Shown: one piece after another, positions 24,764-33,797 of the stretch
How the letters are laid out: each line of letters starts with the position of its first letter
How positions within the stretch are numbered: position 1 is the first letter of the stretch
Source: SBAX01 sp964421865
Lineage (GTDB): Bacteria > Planctomycetota > Phycisphaerae > UBA1845
Reading direction: 5' to 3'
NCBI GenBank assembly: GCA_964421865.1
Contig: CAYQZH010000002.1
Span: forward strand, 1-51,015
DNA: 51,015 bases
The notes under the pieces: model-generated
Database searches by the model: none
What the model saw: the letters and a program-made list of their open reading frames with translations, nothing else
Told to the model about the DNA's origin: nothing
Made by a program: the position numbers and the translations under genes

Positions 24764-26604
24764 TTGTGCTCCTCCGTTGTACTAAGGCCTCGCGGCCAAC
24801 GCGTGGGAATGGAAACGACTGCGTAATCGCGCCCGCCCAGGTTCGCGGTCCAGCCGTAACTTTCCGGTGTTGGGCGAGCGTGCAACACCGGCGCGGTGAA
24901 CAATGGAACGGGCACCGATCCGGAAGGAAAGGACCCATAACGTGGCGGTGCGACGACGCGCTGGACCGTGTTCATCTCCTGAGGCCGCCAATGGGTGACA
25001 ACCCCAGGCGCGAGGTTGGGCGCCGCTAAAGAACGAGCCGCAATGTACTGGTTCCGCGGCGAAAGGTTTATGCCGCCGATCAGAAATGATTCGTTGACGA
25101 AGTAGGATTCTCGCGTCGCACCAGGCGTCGTCTGTCGACTGACGAGTGTACGGATAAGGCGCGTGTGGGGTCGCGTATTTACGACCAAACGTCGGTAGTT
25201 GTGGCGAAACTGTTCGGCGGGAAACTCGGACTCTTCGTACCAACGGGCGATCTGGACCAGCTTGTGAATTCGGACCAACTCACGGAAGAGGCCCAGGTCG
25301 TTTGCGAATTCCTCGAAGTGCGCACTCATGTGCTCGCCGAATGCCGCGACGGCTGGATCATTAGCCAAGGCACGGTATTCGACGCGCATACGATAGCGCA
25401 CGAATCGCATTGAGTAGCCCTCGACGGCCACTCCGGTTTCGTCTGGCACGAACCACCATAGCCCTATCGGTCGCAGCTTGCCAACTTCCGAAGCCGCGTC
25501 TCCCTGCAGGCGCTTGGCCACAGAAAGGTAGCCCGGCACCGAGACGCTTACCGGCTGACGTGTCAGGTTGTCCTCACCGTGCGCAAGCCCTTTCAGACAA
25601 CGGTCGACTTCAAAAAGGACAGATCCCAGGTGTGTTCCGCTAGTCGACGGAGGAATATACTCGACTGGATAACGCTCATTCGCGATATCCTGCCGCAGGT
25701 TCTCCTCGCTCGGTACTCGGCCGTTCTCTGTGCCGATGCTGACGCCAGGATTCTGGCCCGCTTCCAGAATGGTTAGGGCAGTCACAAAATCATCGAACAG
25801 GAGCGGCGGCATAGCGATTGTGGAGGTCGTTCCGATCGCCTTCGGTCCCCAAATCTCGAGGCGGTCCTTTTCTTCGTTATACGTCGCGCCTTCGATGTCC
25901 TCGAACTGAGCGAAGTAATTATTGATCTCCAGCCAGGGCCAGTACGCGCCGTCGGGCGCCTGTTTCACAATCAGCCGCCGAGCATCAGCGACCCGCGCGT
26001 CGTCGCCCGCTATGAGGAGCTCTCCCTTCCCTCGGTTCAACTGCATAAACAATTTGCGGCCGTCCAAGGCCATAGTCAGCGAGTCTGTTCCAAAGTCCAA
26101 AGCGACATGATGAGTGCTGTTTGGTGCCTCCGTCGCCTGCAATGCAGTTTCTCCTGCCGCCAACAAAATGATCCTACCTCGAGCTTCTGACACCCGCGCA
26201 TCTTTCGGGTTGGCCCGAATGAAATTCTCATAATTGATGATCTCCGGATTGAGCTTCGCATACTCCCACGAGCCTAGCTTGGGCGGAAGGATAGGCTGGG
26301 ATATTCGTGCTTCTGGAATCCCACCAGCCTTTGATTCTTGAGATCGTGGTGTCGGTCCTGTCTTCGCCGCAGCCTCCGGACTGGACCCGTCTGTCGTCCT
26401 GGGCTGTACGTGAACCGCGCGCCATTTGGGCGGCTCACTAGGCGAGGACTCGCATCCGACCAGCGTTGCGAAGACGACCAACATAAGTGTGGACCTGATG
26501 AATGCACATAAAGTTATCATTCTGCTCGTATTCTGCCAGTCACAGGTCCACCTTGATTCGAAATTAAAAAAGCGAGCCACGGACATCCGATTCCCCCTTG
26601 TCAC
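24760..26604 (-). CDS. Lipoprotein, unknown function
   Basis: I chose GTG 26602-26604 because it overlaps the stop of the preceding gene by four bases (GTGA). An inner ATG at 26520 would give a shorter signal peptide. The hydrophobic stretch STLMLVVFATLVGC ends in a lipobox cysteine, so the protein is lipid-anchored. After a proline/serine-rich linker the 560-residue body has a region with alternating strands (LTMALDGRKLFMQLNRGKGE). It ends in low-complexity sequence. Its stop overlaps the start of the RHS-like gene. It shows no catalytic motif; its position between two envelope proteins suggests a complex. Confidence 0.75.
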   Translation of the reverse strand: MTRGNRMSVARFFNFESRWTCDWQNTSRMITLCAFIRSTLMLVVFATLVGCESSPSEPPKWRAVHVQPRTTDGSSPEAAAKTGPTPRSQESKAGGIPEARISQPILPPKLGSWEYAKLNPEIINYENFIRANPKDARVSEARGRIILLAAGETALQATEAPNSTHHVALDFGTDSLTMALDGRKLFMQLNRGKGELLIAGDDARVADARRLIVKQAPDGAYWPWLEINNYFAQFEDIEGATYNEEKDRLEIWGPKAIGTTSTIAMPPLLFDDFVTALTILEAGQNPGVSIGTENGRVPSEENLRQDIANERYPVEYIPPSTSGTHLGSVLFEVDRCLKGLAHGEDNLTRQPVSVSVPGYLSVAKRLQGDAASEVGKLRPIGLWWFVPDETGVAVEGYSMRFVRYRMRVEYRALANDPAVAAFGEHMSAHFEEFANDLGLFRELVRIHKLVQIARWYEESEFPAEQFRHNYRRLVVNTRPHTRLIRTLVSRQTTPGATRESYFVNESFLIGGINLSPRNQYIAARSLAAPNLAPGVVTHWRPQEMNTVQRVVAPPRYGSFPSGSVPVPLFTAPVLHARPTPESYGWTANLGGRDYAVVSIPTRWPRGLSTTEEHK

Positions 26605-28448
26605 GGACCAGAAAGCTCCATTCGCCAGATCTGCCAGTTATCATTAAATTCCTTCTTTGCCCCGCGGTTGGAGATGAAGTAAACGTACTTGCCGTCCGGG
26701 CTAACCGCGGGGCGGGTATCGTGCGACCCGTTTACCGTCAGTTGCGTACGCTCAGTCCCGTCGGTCCTCATGCTCCAGATATCAAAGTTTGGTACGCCCT
26801 CTTCATTCAGGGCCTGGTTCGAGGCATATACGATTCGTGAGCCGTCGGGAGTCCAGATTGGATACTCGTAAGAGTGGTCGCCTACGGTGAGTTGTGTCGG
26901 CTTACTTCCGTCCGCGTTCATCACCCAAATTTGCCCGTGGCCGGCGTCGTCCGGCGCCACGTATGCAAGCTTCGTTCCATCTGGCGACCAAGCTGAACTC
27001 CTGCCGATGCGGATTTGAGTGGGGAGCGTGCCGTCTGCATTCGTAACCCATATCTGCGGCGCTTTGGCTTCCCGCAGGTACGAAGTGAAAGCTATTCGTG
27101 TGCCGTCTGGCGACACCGCAGGTTCGGTATCGGTAACACTGGATGGGCTATCGGTGAGTTTCGTGAAGCCTCCTTGCCCGGTCGTACGAACGCGCCAGAG
27201 GTTCACCTTGTCCGGCCGAAGACGATTTGCAGCGAAATAGACGAACTGTCCATCCGCCGAGACACATGCCTCGACATCGATTGTCGGTCCATCTGTGAGC
27301 CTCGTAACACCTTGTCCCGCCTGGCGCCAAAGATTGGCGAGCGGGTCCTTAAACTCCGGCCGCCTGAATGAGATCGAATAGGCAAGTTGTTGTTCTGGGG
27401 GCGCAACCCATAGACGCGTTAGCATGAACTCGCCGGGAACCATATCGGTCATTCGCGTTACCGAGCGTACCATCGGCTCCGTTTCGATTTCGTCTACCTG
27501 TGAGAGAACGAGCGATTCCTCAACAGCCACTCCTTCACCGCTGAACCCGAACGTACGAAGTCGTGTTCGAACGAAGCGAATTGGTTCGAGTTCCACCTTC
27601 AGTTCGCCACTCAGGGCTTGTTCGAGTGTAAGCGAGGTCGTGAACGGACTTGTATCGCCGGGGGAGATTGGCCCTTGCGGCCGTCGCCAACGGAATCCAT
27701 CTTTCCGCACGCTCACCAAGAACGTCGACCAAGGGCTCTTCGCATCCTTGCGCGTGAAAAGAAAAGCGTATTGCAGCGGCACCTGTCCAACGGACGCTTC
27801 GTTGACTGTAAACTCCGCCCCTTCCACGTTGGTGATCACGTTGACGGGTAACCGACGCCGAACCTCCGTAAGCGAGACATTCACACGTGCATGCTGGGCT
27901 TCGTCATACGAAAGGGACCGTCGCTCCGGAAGGTAATCCTCCAGCTCTACTCGTAGCGCGACTGTGCCCCACGCCGACTTGGACGACGAGCGAAGGTACC
28001 TGATCGGCACAGTGACGGGTGTCCTACTGTAATCGGACTCATTGACAAAAACGGCGGCTCCCGATGGATCGCTTTCGACTCGAACATCGAGCACCTCAGC
28101 AAGCCGCGGCAAGGTCACGTCGAGCTTCCAGGGGTTGGGCGCCACCTGAGCCGCCTGTCGTGAAAGCACGGTTTCCACCGATTCGTGGTCCGTGGCCTGC
28201 AGTGTGATCCGATGTGAAGTGTCGTCTCGCTCCCACTGAAGCCTTTGGGAGAACGGAGTTTGGCCGCGTTCTAGTCCATCAACATACACGGCTGCCCTAT
28301 TGGGGCTGGACTCCACGGACACGGTGCGTGAAACGCAGCCTATGGAGATGAATAGTGCTGTGGCCGAGACCGTGGCCAGTGACAACCAAGCACGCGGGCG
28401 TGCGCTGTGCCACCGTGATCGCGCAGAATAAATGAAGGATTGCATCAA
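26601..28448 (-). CDS. Lipoprotein with PEGA domain and TolB-like beta-propeller
   Basis: The 615-residue product (MMQSFIYSAR) has a signal peptide ending in the lipobox ISIGC (C38). A PEGA-like module follows (SPNRAAVYVDGLERGQTPF) and a second similar one (DPSGAAVFVNESDYSRTPV). From about residue 390 to the end are repeats of the TolB/PD40 propeller: AVSPDGTRIAFTSY, AWSPDGTKLAYVAP, IWTPDGSRIVYAS and AVSPDGKYVYFIS. These domains bind proteins or peptidoglycan-associated partners in the periplasm. It is the first gene of a three-gene operon with 4-base overlaps, so its promoter should lie in 28449-28704. Confidence 0.85.
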   Translation of the reverse strand: MMQSFIYSARSRWHSARPRAWLSLATVSATALFISIGCVSRTVSVESSPNRAAVYVDGLERGQTPFSQRLQWERDDTSHRITLQATDHESVETVLSRQAAQVAPNPWKLDVTLPRLAEVLDVRVESDPSGAAVFVNESDYSRTPVTVPIRYLRSSSKSAWGTVALRVELEDYLPERRSLSYDEAQHARVNVSLTEVRRRLPVNVITNVEGAEFTVNEASVGQVPLQYAFLFTRKDAKSPWSTFLVSVRKDGFRWRRPQGPISPGDTSPFTTSLTLEQALSGELKVELEPIRFVRTRLRTFGFSGEGVAVEESLVLSQVDEIETEPMVRSVTRMTDMVPGEFMLTRLWVAPPEQQLAYSISFRRPEFKDPLANLWRQAGQGVTRLTDGPTIDVEACVSADGQFVYFAANRLRPDKVNLWRVRTTGQGGFTKLTDSPSSVTDTEPAVSPDGTRIAFTSYLREAKAPQIWVTNADGTLPTQIRIGRSSAWSPDGTKLAYVAPDDAGHGQIWVMNADGSKPTQLTVGDHSYEYPIWTPDGSRIVYASNQALNEEGVPNFDIWSMRTDGTERTQLTVNGSHDTRPAVSPDGKYVYFISNRGAKKEFNDNWQIWRMELSGP

Positions 28449-28704
28449 GTGCCTCCAGACTTCAGGACAAATCGCTTGCGTTCGCTACTTTGGCAACGGG
28501 CTACGCCCTTGGCCGTCTTTCGCAACGCACGCATACCGTGCGACCGAACAAGGCGAAGATTGCAGGATGCGCATGCGCACGTCTTCCCGAACGACTGGCG
28601 ATTCGCCGCAGGCTCGAAAGCAACCAACTGGCTCCTCGGCTGATCAGCCACGCTATCTCTCATCGCTGCCTCATCACTCACGCAATAGCATCGGGTTCAC
28701 ATGT

Positions 28705-29838
28705 TCAACGAAACCGCCGCACAGCGCGCACATAGTACTTGTTTGTGCGATAAAACGTGGTACCGTCCGCCGCATAGGCAACGTTACCGGGAAAGCTGGG
28801 GGGCGGGTCGGTAGCTGTCCAGTACACGTCCCCATTTTGCGAATACGTGCTGCTCACCTTCGTGACAGCACAGGAGGTAGCTTTTTCCAGAGACTGGAAT
28901 TCGCTGAGCTGCGGCAATCTCCAGTCACTGAACCCTCCCAAAGACAAAGAAGCGCAGTAGGCGAGAGCCTCCTGCTGAGTTCGTCTCAGTCCGTCGTCGT
29001 CCTTCTGCCACATGAGTCCCACACCGTGGTCAGTCAGGGTCCCATCTCCATTGTCAGTTAGACCGGTAGCCCTTACGGGCGCTTTGCCAGCTGCAACCTC
29101 GCCTTGCGTCTGCCGGAGCTTGTCAAGCATTTGCCGTGCGCCCTGCACGTACTTGTCGGTAAGCTTGATTCTCCCGTTGACGATCTGATTTGCGGTATCC
29201 ATCGCGGCGCTGATATCACCAACCGCCTTCGTACCCGTGGCGACGTTGAAGCGGCACGCACAGATCCAGAACTCATGGTCTTCCTTGACGGATGGTCTCG
29301 ACGCCAAGAGGCAGGTGAGCGCATGCCGGTCCCGGCCGGCTTGCATTAAGGCCATCGCAAAATCGTATAGGCGAACCCTGAGACCCTGTGCGATGTCAAC
29401 ACCTTGCTGCCTCTCGATGAAGGGCATCAGCCGAGCCATCAAGATTTCGCCGAGCTCTTTTCCAGGAAGTGACCGTGGCAGATGAAGATTGGGTTCTGTC
29501 CTCAATGTCTCCTCGTAGCGCACGAGCACTTGAGCGAGAACGGTGACTAGCTCAAACCGTCGGTTGTTACGAAAGTCTTGCTCGATCGAACCCCAGTCCA
29601 AACGCAGCGAATCGATCGGGAAAGTTTTGCACTCATCTGCTATGTCGTCCTTAGGCCTAGTTCGCAACATCTCATAGAGCTCGTTCGTTCCTTCGCTCCT
29701 GTCGAGGTAATCGAGAAGGTTGGGCGACGAAACCTTCAAAGGCTGCGCCTGTGGACGGGGTCTGGTAGGCGGGGAGGATTGGTGGCACGGGTCGGTCGTC
29801 GTGGTTCGCTTTTTGAATAGCCGATCAAGGAGTCCCAT
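28705..29838 (-). CDS. DUF1566 (Lcl-like) domain protein
   Basis: The start ATG 29836-29838 (MGLLDRLFKK) has AGGAAGG eight bases upstream. The 377-residue product has a basic N-terminus and a long helical region with TPR-like character. The C-terminus is a clear DUF1566 domain: DNGDGTLTDHGVGLMWQKDD, then ALAYCASLSLGGFSDWRLP, VYWTATD and YYVRAVRR. DUF1566 domains resemble C-type-lectin/FGE-like folds and often occur on surface proteins, but this one has no signal peptide. It sits next to small cassette-like genes, with a degenerate attC-like sequence just upstream. Confidence 0.8.
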   Translation of the reverse strand: MGLLDRLFKKRTTTTDPCHQSSPPTRPRPQAQPLKVSSPNLLDYLDRSEGTNELYEMLRTRPKDDIADECKTFPIDSLRLDWGSIEQDFRNNRRFELVTVLAQVLVRYEETLRTEPNLHLPRSLPGKELGEILMARLMPFIERQQGVDIAQGLRVRLYDFAMALMQAGRDRHALTCLLASRPSVKEDHEFWICACRFNVATGTKAVGDISAAMDTANQIVNGRIKLTDKYVQGARQMLDKLRQTQGEVAAGKAPVRATGLTDNGDGTLTDHGVGLMWQKDDDGLRRTQQEALAYCASLSLGGFSDWRLPQLSEFQSLEKATSCAVTKVSSTYSQNGDVYWTATDPPPSFPGNVAYAADGTTFYRTNKYYVRAVRRFR

Positions 29839-30259
29839 TGATATTCCCTTCCTGAGCCGCACCGGCCCGGGTAATGCTGTACCTCACCGCAGGGCGTGGA
29901 GCGCAGGAAAACACCTTGTCGGAGTGCATACGCTTGTTGGCGCCTGACTTTGCTCTACTTCCAGAGCTTCCACCATTGTTTTCGCCCAGTCCTTTCACTC
30001 CGCACCACGAGATCGCCGCCCGAGACCATTGCCCCGCCTGCCGATGGCAGTCCGACAGCCAGAGGCACGCAAGTACATTTGCAGGTCGATCCTGGATCAA
30101 GCGTTCAAAGCAACGCACGGCGGCCTGGTAGTCACCGCTGCGGTAATGGCCCATTCCACGCTCCTGAAGCCCGGATTCCGCCACGTACCCGTGAGGACCT
30201 GCTGCGGGTGCTTGACCGCGGTCGAATCCGAGTATCCTTCCCAGGAACTGCATGTGCAC
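29825..30259 (-). CDS. Small TPR protein, cassette-like
   Basis: The 144-residue frame starts MHMQFLGRIL (an inner ATG two codons on is equally good). Residues 32-80 form a TPR helix pair (GMGHYRSGDYQAAVRCFERL, then ANVLACLWLSDCHRQAGQW). The last third (ANKRMHSDKVF and on) reads through an attC-like palindrome fragment and overlaps the next gene by 14 bases, so the natural stop was probably lost. It follows an attC-like site at 30282-30340. Confidence 0.55.
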   Translation of the reverse strand: MHMQFLGRILGFDRGQAPAAGPHGYVAESGLQERGMGHYRSGDYQAAVRCFERLIQDRPANVLACLWLSDCHRQAGQWSRAAISWCGVKGLGENNGGSSGSRAKSGANKRMHSDKVFSCAPRPAVRYSITRAGAAQEGNINGTP

Positions 30260-30281
30260 GGCTCGCCTTCTGCTTCGGTCA

Positions 30282-30340
30282 GGCTAACGGTCAAGCTCAG
30301 CGGCCGCCGTGAGGCGGTCGGCTGGAGCGCCTTGTTAGCC
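30282..30340 (-). other. attC-like recombination site
   Basis: A 59-base imperfect palindrome is bounded by GGCTAAC and GTTAGCC. Its inner part is GCGGCCGCCGTGAGGCGGTC-like. It separates the genes at 30415-30726 and 29825-30259 just as attC sites separate integron cassettes. The core GTTAGCC differs from the consensus GTTRRRY at one base, so this is a probable but not certain attC. Confidence 0.45.
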
Positions 30341-30414
30341 ACTCAATCCACTCGCTACGTTATGGCTAAATAAACATTGTCACTGAGAACAATCGCATCC
30401 GCATATCTTCGCGG

Positions 30415-30726
30415 TCACACTCCTCTCTCAGTAGCTGAGAGAAACGCTCTGCATTCAGCAATGAAGTCCTCTTTTAGGCGCACAAGGTATTCATCTGGGA
30501 GGTTTCCACCTTGCATGGCAGTCTTTGCCGCCCCTTCAGCCAGAGGATCGTTGGTCTGTCGCAGGAGCTTGGCTATCTCATTGAAGCCGCTTAGAATCTC
30601 CTGTCTTGTTCTGCATCTTGCGAGTATCGAGAGACATTTCTCTGTGTTCCTGCGCTGCTGGGCGAGCAGGTTTTGCACGGGGGTGGTTCCTCCAAATAGC
30701 CGTTCCAAGAAGCTCCTCGCGGACAT
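30415..30726 (-). CDS. Small hypothetical protein, cassette-like
   Basis: The 103-residue product (MSARSFLERL) is almost wholly helical and charged (NLLAQQRRNTEKCLSILARC, then EILSGFNEIAKLLRQ). It has AAAGGAG 13 bases upstream and a second GAAAGG directly before the ATG. It lies between two attC-like palindromes (30746-30791 and 30282-30340), which is the layout of an integron gene cassette. The N-terminal MSARSFLERLFGG resembles the MGLLDRLFKK start of the neighbouring DUF1566 protein. The function is unknown. Confidence 0.6.
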   Translation of the reverse strand: MSARSFLERLFGGTTPVQNLLAQQRRNTEKCLSILARCRTRQEILSGFNEIAKLLRQTNDPLAEGAAKTAMQGGNLPDEYLVRLKEDFIAECRAFLSATERGV

Positions 30727-30745
30727 CCTTTCATCTCCTTTCGGC

Positions 30746-30791
30746 GCCTAACGCTTTGGCATTATGCGGCATCAAAACAATCACGTTGTAT
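30746..30791 (-). other. attC-like recombination site
   Basis: Read on the minus strand it ends in GCGTTAGGC, a perfect attC core (GTTRRRY). The start ATACAAC overlaps the stop codon of the upstream gene, as is usual for cassette attC sites. Between them TTTG/CAAA arms surround GCATTATGC. The R'' box has one mismatch to RYYYAAC. Confidence 0.45.
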
Positions 30792-31293
30792 CGTCTTGTC
30801 TGTCCTGAGCACGGAGTAAGTTTCGCACGTCGTCCGGCAACCATCCAAACGTCAGACACCGCCGCGTCTCGCGTCTTAAGTTCTCGATGTCCAGCGACGA
30901 AATATCACCGAACCCAGCTTGCCGCCCCCGCAGAATCGCCATCACGTACAAGACACGAGCCACATCGCGCGGGAGACCGCCGTCCTCAACCAAAGACGCC
31001 TTGGCGAAGTCCTTGGCCAGCCTTATGGCGTCAATAGAAGGCGATGCGTTTCGGAGCAGATCGCCGAATGTTCCGCCTTGGTATCCGCCAATGATCGACG
31101 ACACTTCCTCGCGAGAACGGTCGCTGATCTCAGCCAACCGATCAAGTTCGGACGCCAGCGGCGTGGCCAACTGATGCTCGAGCATGGCTCGGAGGTCGGC
31201 AGATGACCACGGCACCGCGTCAGGCCGCGAAGGGTCCATCAGCGCCCTAAGGATGTCCTTGCTCTTGCGGCTTGCCGCTGGCGGCTTGGTCAT
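30781..31293 (-). CDS. Hypothetical helical protein downstream of the sigma factor
   Basis: The 170-residue product (MTKPPAASRK) is mainly helical (DLRAMLEHQLATPLASELDR, RNASPSIDAIRLAKDFAKAS). It starts 63 bases after the stop of the sigma-factor gene on the same strand, so the two are likely co-transcribed. Proteins of this size beside ECF-like sigma factors are often their regulators, but I see no anti-sigma motif (no HxxxCxxC) and no membrane helix. It ends in TGA overlapping the attC-like R'' box. Confidence 0.65.
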   Translation of the reverse strand: MTKPPAASRKSKDILRALMDPSRPDAVPWSSADLRAMLEHQLATPLASELDRLAEISDRSREEVSSIIGGYQGGTFGDLLRNASPSIDAIRLAKDFAKASLVEDGGLPRDVARVLYVMAILRGRQAGFGDISSLDIENLRRETRRCLTFGWLPDDVRNLLRAQDRQDDTT

Positions 31294-31356
31294 CGATGCA
31301 CCATACGAACTCCAATGCCCACCGTTACTACCTCTTCGCCCTGGCCGTGTTGCGCA

Positions 31357-32079
31357 TTATCGTCCGACGATCTCACGCAAGTCGGCGATCTCCTCGTCGA
31401 TCTGATCCTCATTGTAAACATAGCGCCCGACCGCCGCGCGTAAGTGTTTGGCAAAACATCTCTTGGCGTTCGCAAGCAGATTCATGGCCTGGCGAGGCGT
31501 CTGGATGCCAAATCGCCTAACGACCTGTCCGTAGTCGGCGGCCTCGGCACCATGAAGCATCGGATCGACAACCCTCAGGTAGAAGATCTCCCACAAGTCA
31601 CTGCGATCACGGCCCTCGCAGTCGGACTCCATCAACTCGAGGGCATCCCGAACGACCTGCTGTACCCACTCCTGCTCAAATCGATTAGTGCCGGAACGCG
31701 TTGCTAGAACAGCAAGCGTAGACTCGTCCAAACCTGACGCCATCGCCCTGGCTGCGTACTCTTGCTTTAGCTTCGTCGTCACGAAGTTGTTAAGCGCCTT
31801 GAGGACGAAATTGCGGAATTTGCCCTTGCCCCGGTCGGCGTGGTGAACGAGCTTTCGGGCCAGAATTTTGTCCGCGACGAAGTCGTGAAGGAGATCGTCC
31901 GCCAAGTCTGGTCGTAAGCGACGTGTCTCGGTCAGGAAGGCCCGCAACGCCGGTGCATAGGCGACGAGCAACTCGGCAAGTGCCAGCTGCCGGGTCATTT
32001 CATCAGATGCCGCCGCGCGTCCGACCAGCGACCAGCGGGTCTCCGGGAATCGCGATGGTTTCTTCCGGTCGTAAGGCAT
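31357..32079 (-). CDS. ECF-like RNA polymerase sigma factor (planctomycete type)
   Basis: The start ATG 32077-32079 (MPYDRKKPSR) has GAGG six bases upstream. The 240-residue product has FPETRWSLVGRA, the start of region 2 in these large sigma factors. The region continues DDLLHDFVADKILARKLVHH and GKFRNFVLKALNNFVTTKL (promoter -10 recognition). The C-terminal part (ADYGQVVRRFGIQTPRQAMN) is a region-4-like HTH for the -35 box. The -35 HTH and region 2 are both complete, so the protein should be active. It is divergent from the Ser/Thr kinase gene, with a 540-base shared upstream region, so it may control the chaperone cluster. Confidence 0.85.
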   Translation of the reverse strand: MPYDRKKPSRFPETRWSLVGRAAASDEMTRQLALAELLVAYAPALRAFLTETRRLRPDLADDLLHDFVADKILARKLVHHADRGKGKFRNFVLKALNNFVTTKLKQEYAARAMASGLDESTLAVLATRSGTNRFEQEWVQQVVRDALELMESDCEGRDRSDLWEIFYLRVVDPMLHGAEAADYGQVVRRFGIQTPRQAMNLLANAKRCFAKHLRAAVGRYVYNEDQIDEEIADLREIVGR

Positions 32080-32618
32080 TCGATGCCTCTGTCGAGCCAC
32101 TTCGCTTCAAGTGCCTGATCCGTGCGGCAGGCGACATGTGAAGGGTCGTCCCACTTTTCGGCACCGGAAGCTTGCCTTCCCCAAGTTACCGGCTGACCAA
32201 GCGGGCCGCAATCCGAGAGGGGCAAGTTGCCCTGCCGCGTCAACGGCCATCAAAGGCAGACGAGGCGAGGAGCCGCGAACTGCGCAGCACGGCTGCGACC
32301 AGCGGGTAGTCCTTCTTGAGACGCAAGCCACACACGGCCCGAAGCACCATGCGACCGGCACGGGATCGCAGTCGGCACCGCTGGGGCAAGCTCAACCCAC
32401 GAACCCACGATCGGTGCCCCACTTGGACTTGCGGGGAAGGGAGGCAAAGTGATAATGGCGACAAAGGCATCGCCCTTGGGCACGCCGCCCCGTCCGTCCC
32501 GGGAGCGTTGCGGGTCCCCGGCGAACCATCCGGCCTAACGGACCTGCCAGGGATGGCAGGTAGATATCAAACGAGGGAACTACAGCGTGGCGGGTGAGAC
32601 CGTAGGAGTGGTCTGGCT
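32080..32618. promoter_or_regulatory. Divergent upstream region of sigma-factor and kinase genes
   Basis: No gene is supported. The 540 bases must hold the promoters of both divergent transcription units. I see no clear -10/-35 pair, hairpin or repeat. A GGAG lies about ten bases before the kinase GTG. Confidence 0.4.
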
Positions 32619-33779
32619 GTGCCGATTCTTTCGCCTGGGCAGGTTGTGCGCGACACCTATGAGGTCGAACGTCTCCTCGGTGAGGGGGCGTTTGCCGAGG
32701 TCTACCGCGTAAAGCATCGCTTCATGGGCCGACAGGCCATGAAGGTCTTCAAAGCGACCGGAGCGACGCTAGAGGACATCGAGCACGACATAGCAGAAGC
32801 CATTCTCCTTTCTGGCATCAAGCACCCCAACATCGTTGAAGTCTACGACGCCAACGTGCTGGAGGCAAGCAAGGCCCAGTTCGGCTATTTCACGATGACC
32901 TACATGCCTGGCGGCACGCTGGAGCGGTTCTGGCGGTCGTTCGGAACCACCCTGATGCCGGTCGAACAGGTTGTTGAGGTGATCAGGCAGGCATGCCGGG
33001 GGCTGGCCGTCGCTCACTCGTCCTCGCCCCCCATTGTCCACCGCGACATCAAACCGCAGAATCTGCTCGTCGGGTTCGCAGCCGATGGCCTACGCGTGCG
33101 TCTCAGTGACTTCGGCCTAGCCAAAGCCGTCAACCCGCTCACCTTGTTGGTCAGCGCCAAGGGCACGCTGGGCTTCAAGCCGCCGGAGTCGCTTAACAAC
33201 GTCGATTCCTGCGCCGCAGATGTCTGGGCCGTCGGTACGACCCTTTACCTGCTCCTCACCGACGAGATGCCTTTCCCGATGCTAAGCGATCGCGACGTGG
33301 AGGACGCCAACCGGTTCCTGCGGCCCATTCGTCCGCCCAGCATTTACAACATCGGCATCGATGCCGGCCTAGAGTCCATCATCTTTAGATGCCTTGCTGC
33401 CTCTGCTTCGGACAGATACGCCGATGCCAACGAGTTGCTTCGTGACCTGGAGAAGTGGACACCGGGCTACAAGCCGCCGGGAACGTCAGTCAGCCAGTCC
33501 AAACGAGGCTCGAAGACGGCGATTGCCGAGCGTTCTCCTCATGACCTCAAGGGCGAGGCGCGAAATGCGCTCCAAGAAGCCATCGGGATCGCCCACGACC
33601 CCACGAAGCTCATGTCGGCCGCGGACTTGCTGGAAGAGGCTATCAGCAAGGATCCCGCCCTTCGCGATCGGTATGAGTCGCAACTTCAACTTTGGCGCAA
33701 AGGCATCATGCACGTGTCGACGGCAGACTTCTCACGGTCCAAGTCGAGGGGGCGAAACCCGGAGGGCAAAATCCCCTAG
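32619..33779 (+). CDS. Hanks-type Ser/Thr protein kinase
   Basis: The GTG start gives 386 residues. All kinase motifs are present: glycine loop GEGAFAEVY (21-29), lysine K42, helix-C glutamate E60, catalytic HRDIKPQN (141-148) and DFG (164-166). GFKPPES is at the APE position and DVWAVGTTLYLLL follows. It should transfer phosphate from ATP to Ser/Thr of partner proteins. The 100 residues after the kinase domain are helical and soluble, with no transmembrane helix or PASTA repeats, so it is cytoplasmic. It opens a cluster ending in an FHA protein, a classic kinase/phosphothreonine-reader pairing. Confidence 0.92.
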   Translation: MPILSPGQVVRDTYEVERLLGEGAFAEVYRVKHRFMGRQAMKVFKATGATLEDIEHDIAEAILLSGIKHPNIVEVYDANVLEASKAQFGYFTMTYMPGGTLERFWRSFGTTLMPVEQVVEVIRQACRGLAVAHSSSPPIVHRDIKPQNLLVGFAADGLRVRLSDFGLAKAVNPLTLLVSAKGTLGFKPPESLNNVDSCAADVWAVGTTLYLLLTDEMPFPMLSDRDVEDANRFLRPIRPPSIYNIGIDAGLESIIFRCLAASASDRYADANELLRDLEKWTPGYKPPGTSVSQSKRGSKTAIAERSPHDLKGEARNALQEAIGIAHDPTKLMSAADLLEEAISKDPALRDRYESQLQLWRKGIMHVSTADFSRSKSRGRNPEGKIP

Positions 33780-33797
33780 CCTGCGCAACATTGCGAC

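Noticed and set aside
30097..30342. Minus-strand frame reading NKALQPTASRR
   Set aside because: This peptide is what attC-like palindromes yield when translated; it is recombination-site sequence, not a gene.
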